Positions 1 to 6,412 of a DNA stretch of 20,668 nucleotides are shown piece after piece. The DNA is taken from contig DKLF01000062.1 in the NCBI GenBank assembly GCA_002455655.1, positions 1 through 20,668 of the forward strand, written 5' to 3'. The position numbers were made by a program, and so were the translations under genes. The notes beneath the pieces were generated by a model that was not told where the DNA came from, did not search any database, and worked only from the letters and a program-made list of their open reading frames with translations. The number at the start of each line of letters is the position of its first letter. The stretch's first letter is position 1. This DNA comes from Oscillibacter sp. UBA6647 (GTDB taxonomy: Bacteria; Bacillota; Clostridia; Oscillospirales; Oscillospiraceae).

Positions 1-18
1 ACGACGCTCTTCCGATCT
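1..18 (+). other. Illumina sequencing adapter remnant (not genomic)
   Basis: These 18 bases (ACGACGCTCTTCCGATCT) are identical to the 3' end of the Illumina TruSeq universal adapter / read 1 primer. The coding frame of the following carboxypeptidase begins in mid-protein directly after it. The natural reading is untrimmed adapter at a contig end, not organismal DNA. Confidence 0.95.
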
Positions 19-432
19 ATGGAGCTGATCGCCGTCATTATGAAGGGCCCCACCTCCGCTCAGCGATTTGAAGACGCAAAGGCCCTGCTGAGCTATGGCT
101 TTTCCACCTACGCCCTGGTAAAGGCCATGCCCGACGGGGCACTGCCTCCAGTGAACGTATCGCTGGGGACACAGACCACCGTGCAACCCGTGGCGGCGGG
201 CGAATCCCTTCTGCTGGAAAAGGCCAAAGCGGGAAAACTCGAAAAATCCGTGTCCCTCACCGAGCAGGTGGCCGCCCCCATTGCAAAAGGCGACGTGCTG
301 GGAACGCTGATCCTCTCCTCCGGTGGGGAGACAGTGGCAGAGGTGCCGCTGGTGGCGGGAGAGGACGTTCCCCGCGTCTCCTGGGGCGCGCTGGCCCTGC
401 GGTATCTGCGCACCGCATTTCTGGGCGGCTGA
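19..432 (+). CDS. dacF: D-alanyl-D-alanine carboxypeptidase (DacF/PBP5 type), C-terminal part only
   Basis: This is the last 137 residues of a penicillin-binding-protein-5-like DD-carboxypeptidase, which trims the terminal D-Ala of peptidoglycan stem peptides outside the membrane. The opening stretch (MELIAVIMKGPTSAQRF, then DAKALLSYGFSTYAL) is the typical end of the peptidase S11 catalytic domain. It is followed by a beta-rich PBP5 C-terminal domain and a short amphipathic anchor (SWGALALRYLRTAFLGG). The SxxK, SxN and KTG motifs lie upstream and are absent. The ATG at 19 is an internal methionine, not a start: the gene is cut by the contig end and fused to adapter sequence. In spore formers DacF is often sporulation-linked, but the paralogue cannot be settled from the C-terminus. 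Confidence 0.85.
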   Translation: MELIAVIMKGPTSAQRFEDAKALLSYGFSTYALVKAMPDGALPPVNVSLGTQTTVQPVAAGESLLLEKAKAGKLEKSVSLTEQVAAPIAKGDVLGTLILSSGGETVAEVPLVAGEDVPRVSWGALALRYLRTAFLGG

Positions 433-439
433 TTTCAGT

Positions 440-459
440 CCGGATTTCCGGCCTTTTTT
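440..459 (+). terminator. weak terminator candidate after the carboxypeptidase
   Basis: A short CCGG-ATTT-CCGG hairpin (440-451) is followed by CC and six T residues (454-459), just after the stop codon at 430-432. The stem is only 4 bp, so this is a weak candidate; the T-run and its position before the next promoter are the main support. Confidence 0.35.
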
Positions 460-469
460 GGATTTTTCC

Positions 470-498
470 TTGTGACGCAGGGGGAATGCTAGTATAAT
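470..498 (+). promoter_or_regulatory. sigma-A-type promoter of pgi
   Basis: A -35 box TTGTGA (470-475) and a perfect -10 box TATAAT (493-498) are separated by exactly 17 bp. They lie about 50 bp ahead of the pgi start and after the upstream stop codon. Confidence 0.8.
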
Positions 499-545
499 AG
501 GGCCATCACCCAAGGTCGCGGGGCGATCCGGAAAGGATGGTTGTT

Positions 546-1880
546 ATGCTGGAAGTGAAAACCTTTCATATGGACTCCTTTATCCCCATGCCCTATGAGG
601 AAGCCATGGCTCCCCGGCTGGGGCTGGCCCACGAAAAGCTGCAAAGCGGAGCAGGCCCGGGGGGCGAGTATACCGGCTGGGTCCGTCTGCCGAAAGACTA
701 TGACCGGGATGAGTATGCCCGCATCAAGGCGGCGGCGGCCAAAATTCGCAAAAACTCCGGCGCGTTGGTGGTGGTGGGCATCGGCGGGTCCTATCTGGGC
801 GCCCGGGGCGTGATTGACCTTTTGTGCTCCCCCAGCTATAACCTGAAAAAGAAGGACGGCCCCAACATCTACTTTGCGGGCAACGGTCTGGACGCAGACG
901 CACTGGGCGAAACGCTGGACCTTTTGGACGGTGTGGACTTTTCCGTAAACATCATCTCCAAGTCCGGCACCACCACAGAGCCCGCCGTTGCCTTCCGCTT
1001 TCTGCGGACGCTTTTGGAGGAGCGGTATGGCAAGGACGGCGCGCGAAAGCGCATTTTCGCCACCACAGACCGCAGCAGAGGTGCACTGAAATCTCTTGCG
1101 GACAAAGAGGGCTGGGAAACCTTCGTGGTACCGGACGACGTGGGCGGGCGGTATTCCGTACTCACCGCGGTTGGCCTTTTGCCCATCGCCGCGGCGGGCG
1201 TGGACATTGACGCGCTGATGGGCGGCGCGGCGGAAATGATGGGGCGGTGCGCCGTTCCCGGCTATGACTGCCCGGCATGGAGGTATGCCGCCGCCCGGTA
1301 TCAACTGTACCGGGACGGGAAAACCGTTGAAATTCTCGGCTGCTTTGACCCGGCATTTCGCATGATGGCGGAGTGGTGGAAGCAGCTTTACGGCGAGAGC
1401 GAGGGAAAAGAGGGCAAGGGTCTGTTCCCCGCCAGCGTGGAATTTACCGCCGACCTCCACTCCATGGGCCAGTACATCCAGCAGGGGCGGCGGCTGATGT
1501 TTGAAACGGTGGTCCGATTCGGTCCGTCTGCCCGGCAGCTTTCTGTTGAGCGGGATGAAGAGGACGGCGATGGGCTGAATTTCCTTGCGGGTAAATCTCT
1601 GGACTTTATCCGGGACAAAGCTGCCGAGGGAACGCTTCTGGCCCACACGGAGGGCGGCGTTCCCAACCTCATCATTGAGGCCGGGACGCGGAATGCGGAG
1701 ACTGTGGGCGGTTTGATTTACTTCTTTGAATACGCCTGCGGGCTCAGCGGATATCTGCTGGACGTAAATCCCTTTGACCAGCCGGGCGTGGAGGACTATA
1801 AAAAGAATATGTTCGCTCTGCTGGGAAAACCCGGCTTTGAGGACCGGGGTGCGGAGCTTCGGGCAAAGCTGAACCTGTAA
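546..1880 (+). CDS. pgi: glucose-6-phosphate isomerase
   Basis: Interconverts glucose 6-phosphate and fructose 6-phosphate in cytosolic glycolysis and gluconeogenesis. The 444-residue protein matches the usual length of Firmicutes Pgi (about 450). Visible are the first SIS domain with GIGGSYLGARG (residues 78-88) and the sugar-phosphate loop ISKSGTTTEPAVAF (137-150), then GESEGKEGKG with the likely catalytic Glu near 284, SMGQYIQQG near 306, and the C-terminal family signature around FDQPGVEDYKKN. An in-frame ATG exists at 537, but it sits directly on the GGAAAGG ribosome site (530-536). The ATG at 546 has correct spacing and is chosen. The gene has its own promoter and a downstream hairpin, so it is probably monocistronic. 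Confidence 0.97.
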   Translation: MLEVKTFHMDSFIPMPYEEAMAPRLGLAHEKLQSGAGPGGEYTGWVRLPKDYDRDEYARIKAAAAKIRKNSGALVVVGIGGSYLGARGVIDLLCSPSYNLKKKDGPNIYFAGNGLDADALGETLDLLDGVDFSVNIISKSGTTTEPAVAFRFLRTLLEERYGKDGARKRIFATTDRSRGALKSLADKEGWETFVVPDDVGGRYSVLTAVGLLPIAAAGVDIDALMGGAAEMMGRCAVPGYDCPAWRYAAARYQLYRDGKTVEILGCFDPAFRMMAEWWKQLYGESEGKEGKGLFPASVEFTADLHSMGQYIQQGRRLMFETVVRFGPSARQLSVERDEEDGDGLNFLAGKSLDFIRDKAAEGTLLAHTEGGVPNLIIEAGTRNAETVGGLIYFFEYACGLSGYLLDVNPFDQPGVEDYKKNMFALLGKPGFEDRGAELRAKLNL

Positions 1881-1887
1881 ACGAATA

Positions 1888-1912
1888 CCGGGGGCGAAAT
1901 TTTCGCCCCCGG
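1888..1912 (+). terminator. hairpin terminator after pgi
   Basis: A perfect 9-bp GC stem (CCGGGGGCG / CGCCCCCGG, 1888-1896 and 1904-1912) is extended by AAA/TTT to a very tight loop, starting 7 bases after the pgi stop. The following tract (CATTATTCAC) is T-poor, so it may work as an inefficient terminator or mRNA-stabilising hairpin. Confidence 0.65.
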
Positions 1913-1946
1913 CATTATTCACAAACTTTTTTGCAGGAATTCTGCA

Positions 1947-1975
1947 TTGTTTTTTCAGGGAATCTATGCTATGCT
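1947..1975 (+). promoter_or_regulatory. promoter of the P-loop protein gene
   Basis: TTGTTT (1947-1952) and TATGCT (1970-1975) are spaced 17 bp apart, after the pgi hairpin and about 50 bp before the start codon at 2027. An overlapping second TATGCT lies at 1965-1970. Confidence 0.55.
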
Positions 1976-2026
1976 GAAGACATAGAAATCCACCCCGTGA
2001 TTTCAAAAGAACAGGAGTGATACACT

Positions 2027-2437
2027 ATGGTTAGATTGATTATGGGCGTCAAAGGCTCCGGGAAAACCAAGCAGCTCATCGACCTCATCAACAGCGCGGC
2101 AAAGGACGAGCCGGGCAACGTGGTTTGCATTGAATCAAACTCCGCTCTGACTTACGACATCCACTACCATATCCGCCTGATTGACGTAAAGGAATATAAA
2201 CTGAACAACTACGAGTCCATGCGCGGCTTTATCAGCGGCCTGTATGCCGGGAACTACGACATTTCCCACGTTTTCATCGACAACCTGTGCAAGGTGACCG
2301 GCGGCGACGTGGACCACAAGACCGAGGAATTTTTGAATTGGCTGGACGCTTTTGGCGAGAAGAACAGCATTAAATTCACCGTCACCATCAGCGCCGAGGT
2401 GGGCCTTGCCACCGACGGGATGCAGAAATTCCTGTAA
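2027..2437 (+). CDS. small orphan P-loop NTPase, conserved hypothetical
   Basis: A 136-residue protein with a clear Walker A motif right at the N-terminus (GVKGSGKTK, residues 7-15) and a Walker B-like strand HVFIDNL (81-87, Asp85). It therefore probably binds ATP or GTP through a minimal Rossmann-like fold. No signal peptide, membrane segment or partner domain is visible. Small P-loop proteins like this in Clostridia are sometimes labelled 'PilT-like', but nothing here links it to pili. The start has a good AGGAGTGA site (2013-2020) and its own promoter, and a strong terminator follows, so it is a stand-alone unit. The codon mix is a little more AT-rich than its neighbours. The function is unknown. 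Confidence 0.85.
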   Translation: MVRLIMGVKGSGKTKQLIDLINSAAKDEPGNVVCIESNSALTYDIHYHIRLIDVKEYKLNNYESMRGFISGLYAGNYDISHVFIDNLCKVTGGDVDHKTEEFLNWLDAFGEKNSIKFTVTISAEVGLATDGMQKFL

Positions 2438-2481
2438 GCGTCCGCGCGAAGACTCTTTCCCACATAAATTCTTAACAAACG

Positions 2482-2512
2482 GCGGCGGGATGTGCGATGC
2501 ACATCCCGCCGC
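2482..2512. terminator. strong hairpin between convergent genes, probably bidirectional
   Basis: A perfect 13-bp stem (2482-2494 with 2500-2512) and a 5-base loop CGATG lie between the stop of the P-loop gene (2437) and the stop of the convergent SLH gene (2546). The plus side is followed by TCCTATTTTCGGATTTTTT. The minus side is followed by GTTTGTTAAG, which is also T-rich. Confidence 0.85.
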
Positions 2513-2545
2513 TCCTATTTTCGGATTTTTTGGCAGTTCCCGCGC

Positions 2546-4069
2546 TTATTTCAGCCCCGCAAGAATCCCGTTATTCCCGTCCAGCGGGCCGGTCAAATTG
2601 TCAAGGCACAGCCCGCCGCCGCCGATAAACGACAAAAGCTGCCGCCGCGCCTGCGCGGAGCGGGCGTCGTTATACCAGACCACCACCCGCTGTCCGGAGT
2701 TCGTATAGCTGAGATAAGGCGCGGCGTACCGGCCAGACCAGTAGCCCGTGACGCCGGAGGTTGACAGCAGGGTGGAAAGCTCTGCCGCGGACACATCCCC
2801 CTCGGCCCGCTCTCCCCTCCACTTGGAGCCGGATACGGTGAGCAGAAGCACTATCTTTTCAGTTGGAACAGCGGATGCCACGGCTTCCATCGCGTAATAG
2901 ACCTCTTCCAGCGGCTCTCTGGGGGTAGTGGGAAGACCGGAAATCACCTGATAGTAGGGCGCAATGCGCAAAATAATCTTGTCTGTAACAGCCGCCAGCG
3001 CGGCAAAGTCATAGCCGTTGTAGGCCGTCCCCCCCTGCCTGACAGGCGCTTCCGCCGCCACGAAGAAAAGCTTGTCTTTCCCCAATCCCGTTCGCAGAGC
3101 AGTCGCCAGCGCCGTAAGAGCCGCCCTGTCTGTGCCGGTCAGCTTTGAGACGTCCAGAAGCACACCGTCCCATCCGCCGTCAACGGCGGCTGCTGCAAGT
3201 TCTTTTGCCAGTGCGGCAAGGTCTGCCTCGGCAAGAACGGAGCCGGGACCGGAAACCTGAAGCAGCACACGCCTGTCCCCCGCCGCCGACCGGATGGCGG
3301 CGGTCGTTTCTTCAGAAACGTCGGAAACCAGTTGAAGCGACCCGTTATACACCAGCTTCAGCGCGGGAACCGCCACGGTCCCAACGCCCCCAAGGCTCAG
3401 TCCCGCCGTCTCCCGGGCAATGCCCACAAGCTCCGGTGCGGGGGCGTGCAGCTTGTCGTAAACCCGCATTAGCACGGCGGCGGCCTGCTCCCGGGTGACA
3501 GGTTTGTCCGGCAGAAATTCGCCCCGGGTGTTCCCCGTCATAATGCCAAGATCGCTGGCCAGAATCAGATATCCCAGACTGAAGGTCACGTCGGTAAAGG
3601 GGGACTTCCGCTCCCCCGCAAGGCCCGCCAGCGTCCCATACCCCAGCGAGCGCACCAACATCACTGCCATCTCCGCCCGGGTAATGGCGTCTCCGGGGCG
3701 GAAATTCTCCTCCTGCTGCGTCACCGCCCCCCGGACAAACACGGTTTCCACCGCGCCGTAATACCACTTGGAGGGGTCCCGGTTGTCCGCAAAGGACCCG
3801 GCAGCGGGAGAAACCGCCTCCCACTCAAACAGGCGGCACAGCACCGCGGCAAACGCCGCACGGGTCATGGACCCTCCCATGCCGAACGTTCCGTCGCTCC
3901 GACCGTTCAAAAGTCCCTTCTCCGCCGCACGGGCAATGGACTCCGCCGCCCAGTGCGTCTTAGGCACATCGGAAAACTTGGGGGCCGCCGCCGCGCTCAC
4001 CGGCAGCGCGGTCAACAGGCACAGGCAGCTAAGGCCCACAGCAACCAGCCGTTTCATGTATTTCAGCAA
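2546..4069 (-). CDS. exported S-layer-homology protein with a GH18-like C-terminal domain
   Basis: A 507-residue secreted protein. Residues 1-26 form a signal peptide (KR, hydrophobic core, VSA cleavage motif). Three SLH repeats follow at about 31-80, 91-145 and 157-206, with FSDVPKTHWAAESI, ITRAEMAVML and VTREQAAAVLMR visible; SLH domains usually bind pyruvylated wall polymers. Residues 210-507 look like a GH18 barrel of the spore-peptidase/chitinase kind. At the usual DGxDxDxE catalytic strand the protein reads DGVLLDVSKL (301-310), so the acid/base Glu appears replaced by Ser. A binding or structural role is inferred. The start is TTG at 4069, 8 nt after GGAG; the ATG at 4057 is too far from that site (20 nt). 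Its own promoter lies at 4161-4189. Confidence 0.85.
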   Translation of the reverse strand: MLKYMKRLVAVGLSCLCLLTALPVSAAAAPKFSDVPKTHWAAESIARAAEKGLLNGRSDGTFGMGGSMTRAAFAAVLCRLFEWEAVSPAAGSFADNRDPSKWYYGAVETVFVRGAVTQQEENFRPGDAITRAEMAVMLVRSLGYGTLAGLAGERKSPFTDVTFSLGYLILASDLGIMTGNTRGEFLPDKPVTREQAAAVLMRVYDKLHAPAPELVGIARETAGLSLGGVGTVAVPALKLVYNGSLQLVSDVSEETTAAIRSAAGDRRVLLQVSGPGSVLAEADLAALAKELAAAAVDGGWDGVLLDVSKLTGTDRAALTALATALRTGLGKDKLFFVAAEAPVRQGGTAYNGYDFAALAAVTDKIILRIAPYYQVISGLPTTPREPLEEVYYAMEAVASAVPTEKIVLLLTVSGSKWRGERAEGDVSAAELSTLLSTSGVTGYWSGRYAAPYLSYTNSGQRVVVWYNDARSAQARRQLLSFIGGGGLCLDNLTGPLDGNNGILAGLK

Positions 4070-4108
4070 ACAATCATCTCCTTTTCAAAGCGCTTCATAA
4101 AACAATCT

Positions 4109-4126
4109 GCCGGGCCACGGCCCGGC
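4109..4126 (-). other. 8-bp hairpin in the leader of the SLH gene
   Basis: GCCGGGCC (4109-4116) and GGCCCGGC (4119-4126) form a perfect inverted repeat in the 5' leader between the minus-strand promoter and the TTG start. It lacks an adjacent T-run, so it is not a classical attenuator. It could stabilise the leader or slow RNA polymerase. Confidence 0.5.
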
Positions 4127-4160
4127 CTGTGTAAAATCTTCCAGTGTAATAACCCCGGTT

Positions 4161-4189
4161 ATTTTAGCAGAATCCGGCCCGCCCGTCAA
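4161..4189 (-). promoter_or_regulatory. promoter of the SLH gene
   Basis: Read on the minus strand, TTGACG (4189-4184) and TAAAAT (4166-4161) are separated by 17 bp, about 90 bp before the TTG start at 4069. Both boxes are close to the sigma-A consensus. Confidence 0.75.
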
Positions 4190-4215
4190 ATTCGCCGCCA
4201 AAGGTTAGAATTTTC

Positions 4216-4244
4216 TTTACGTTTCCGTGGAACTTTGATATAAT
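4216..4244 (+). promoter_or_regulatory. promoter of the recJ-rel operon
   Basis: A perfect TATAAT (4239-4244) with a weak -35 TTTACG (4216-4221) at 17 bp spacing, 66 bp ahead of recJ. It points away from the SLH promoter, giving a divergent control region at about 4070-4309 in which no gene was seen. Confidence 0.7.
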
Positions 4245-4309
4245 AGTGGAGTTATTTTGGAAAATAGCACAACTGTGCTGCAGAATTTGTCGGAAGGGGG
4301 GCTGCCGTG

Positions 4310-6412
4310 ATGAAATTTGAAAAGTGGAACATCGGAGCGCCCTCCCCGGGCGCGGTGGAAGCGCTGCGCCAAGCGGGATATCCTGCGCTGCTGGCCTCTG
4401 TGCTGGCGGGCCGGGGCATCGTTTCCGCGGAAGAAGCCGCCAAGCGGCTGGAGTGCGACGGGGCGCTGACCCTCTCTCCCTTTGCTATGGCGGACATGGA
4501 TAAGGCCGTGGAGCGCATTCGCCGCGCCATTGCGGACGGGGAAACCGTGGCCGTCTTCGGCGACTATGACGTGGACGGCATTACCTCCACCGTGCTGCTG
4601 CTGGACTATTTGAAAAATTGCGGCGTTCCCTGCCTGCGCTATATTCCCCGGCGCATTGAGGACGGCTACGGTTTGAGCCGAGAGGCCATTCAATTCCTCC
4701 GCGACCAGGGGGCCACGCTGATGGTGACGGTGGACTGCGGCGTCACCGGGGCGGAGGAGGTGGACTTTGCAGCTTCCCTTGGGCTGGACGTGGTGGTCAC
4801 CGACCATCATGAGTGCAAAGGCCCTCTCCCAAAGGCTGCCGCCGTGGTGGACCCCCACCGGGCCGACTGCCCATACCCTTTCAAGCATCTTGCGGGCGTG
4901 GGCGTTGCGCTGAAGCTGGTGCTGGCTCTGGGCGGCTCCGGCAACGAGGAGCGGCTGTTTTCCCGATACTGCACCCTTGCCGCCATCGGCACCGTTGCCG
5001 ACGTGATGCGGATGGAGGGTGAGAATCGGGTGATCGTCCAGCGGGGCCTTGCGGCTCTGCCAAGAACGGATTTTGTGGGCATTCACGCCCTTTTAAAAGA
5101 AGCGGGGCTGGACGGAAAACCCGTCACTTCCGTGCAGATTGGCTTTTCTTTGGCCCCCCGCATCAACGCGGCGGGGCGCATGGGGGCGGCGGACCTTGCC
5201 GCCGACCTGTTGGAAACCGAAGACCCCGCCCGCGCCGAAGAACTGGCCCGGGCGCTTTGCGATTTGAACCGGGAGCGTCAGGCAGTGGAACAGGAGATCT
5301 GCGCCGACGCGCTACACCAGATCGAGTCCCTGCCGGATTCCCAGCGCTCCGCGCTGGTGCTGGACAGCGACGACTGGCATCAGGGCGTGGTGGGCATCGT
5401 GGCCTCCCGCATCAGCGAAAAATTTTCCTGCCCCAGCTTTATGATTCACATTCAGGATAATCTGGGAAAAGGCTCCTGCCGGAGCTTCGGGGGCTTCAAC
5501 CTCTTTGCCGCACTGGAGGCGTGCTCCAGCCTGCTGGATGGGTTCGGCGGCCACGAGCTGGCCGCGGGCTTCACCATCCGCAAGGAAAACATCGCCCCCT
5601 TCCGGGAGAAAATGAACGGCTATGTCCGGGCACACTGCGGAAAGGGCATTCCCGTTCCCGCGCTGGAGATTGACGTTGCCGTGGCCGACCCGGCGGACCT
5701 GACCATGGACGAGGTGGAGCAGCTTGGCCATCTGGACCCTTACGGCGCGGGGAATCCCCGGCCTGTCTTCGCGTTGCTTGGCGCGCGGGTGGAGGGCCTT
5801 CAGGGCGTGGGGCAGGGAAAGCACCTGAAATTGCAATTAAGCCGCGGTCTTTGCCGGTTTGACGCCATCTTTTTCTCCGCCACGGCGGAGGAATACGGCA
5901 TTCGGGTGGGGGACCGGGTGGATGCCGCCTTCTATCTTCAGGGCAACACCTTCCGGGGCCGGACCACCCTGCAATTGCAGATGGTGGATCTGCGGCTCAG
6001 CCGTGTTCCCAGCCGCAGCGAGGTGGAAAGTTTGGAGATGATCCGGCGGCTGTGCTGCGGCGAAAGCCTGACAGCGCAGGAGACAGACCGCCTGAACGTG
6101 TCCTTGGAGCAGTTTCGTGTCCTGCTGAAGGCCATCCGCCGATTGCTTCCTCAGGGGCGTGCGACGGTCGCAAGGCTGCCGTTTCTCCGATCCGTTGCTG
6201 AGCTTTCGGGTGGGCGGGAAGCATTTTTACGGGCCGCTTTGGCCCTGGCGGTATTTGAAGAGCGGGAACTTCTGCGCACCACTCCCGTAGACGAGGAATT
6301 TTTTGACATTGCGCTGCTTCCATGGGAAGACAGCGTGGATCTTTGCGCCTGCCCCCTTTTGCAGAGGCTTCATGCCGGGGCGCAGGTCTGGGAAGGGAGG
6401 GAGGCCCAATGA
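4310..6412 (+). CDS. recJ: single-stranded-DNA-specific exonuclease RecJ
   Basis: A 5'-3' ssDNA exonuclease used in recombination repair and mismatch excision. All DHH-family metal motifs are present: GDYDVDG (residues 84-90), VDCG (141-144), TDHH (164-167) and VVDPHRADCPYP (179-190). DHHA1 has WHQGVVGIVASRI (356-368) and FGGHELAAGF (412-421), then an OB-fold region starts near LGHLDPYGAGNPRPVF. At 700 residues it is shorter than B. subtilis RecJ (786), mainly in the C-terminal part. ATG 4310 is chosen over GTG 4307 because GGAAGGGGGG (4292-4301) is better spaced from it. The stop overlaps the rel start (ATGA), so the two are translationally coupled. Confidence 0.96.
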   Translation: MKFEKWNIGAPSPGAVEALRQAGYPALLASVLAGRGIVSAEEAAKRLECDGALTLSPFAMADMDKAVERIRRAIADGETVAVFGDYDVDGITSTVLLLDYLKNCGVPCLRYIPRRIEDGYGLSREAIQFLRDQGATLMVTVDCGVTGAEEVDFAASLGLDVVVTDHHECKGPLPKAAAVVDPHRADCPYPFKHLAGVGVALKLVLALGGSGNEERLFSRYCTLAAIGTVADVMRMEGENRVIVQRGLAALPRTDFVGIHALLKEAGLDGKPVTSVQIGFSLAPRINAAGRMGAADLAADLLETEDPARAEELARALCDLNRERQAVEQEICADALHQIESLPDSQRSALVLDSDDWHQGVVGIVASRISEKFSCPSFMIHIQDNLGKGSCRSFGGFNLFAALEACSSLLDGFGGHELAAGFTIRKENIAPFREKMNGYVRAHCGKGIPVPALEIDVAVADPADLTMDEVEQLGHLDPYGAGNPRPVFALLGARVEGLQGVGQGKHLKLQLSRGLCRFDAIFFSATAEEYGIRVGDRVDAAFYLQGNTFRGRTTLQLQMVDLRLSRVPSRSEVESLEMIRRLCCGESLTAQETDRLNVSLEQFRVLLKAIRRLLPQGRATVARLPFLRSVAELSGGREAFLRAALALAVFEERELLRTTPVDEEFFDIALLPWEDSVDLCACPLLQRLHAGAQVWEGREAQ

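Noticed and set aside
489..2006. 505-codon open frame on the minus strand antisense to pgi
   Set aside because: High GC makes long antisense frames common. The product has no recognisable domain and lacks a ribosome site, while the plus-strand protein is a textbook Pgi.
4086..4099. Possible CcpA (cre) site around AAGCGCTT in the SLH leader
   Set aside because: The palindromic core is there, but the outer positions of TGNAANCGNTNNCA do not match when aligned on the core.
4217..5086. 289-codon minus-strand frame antisense to recJ
   Set aside because: It overlaps the DHH motifs of RecJ and the recJ promoter region, and has no coding features of its own.
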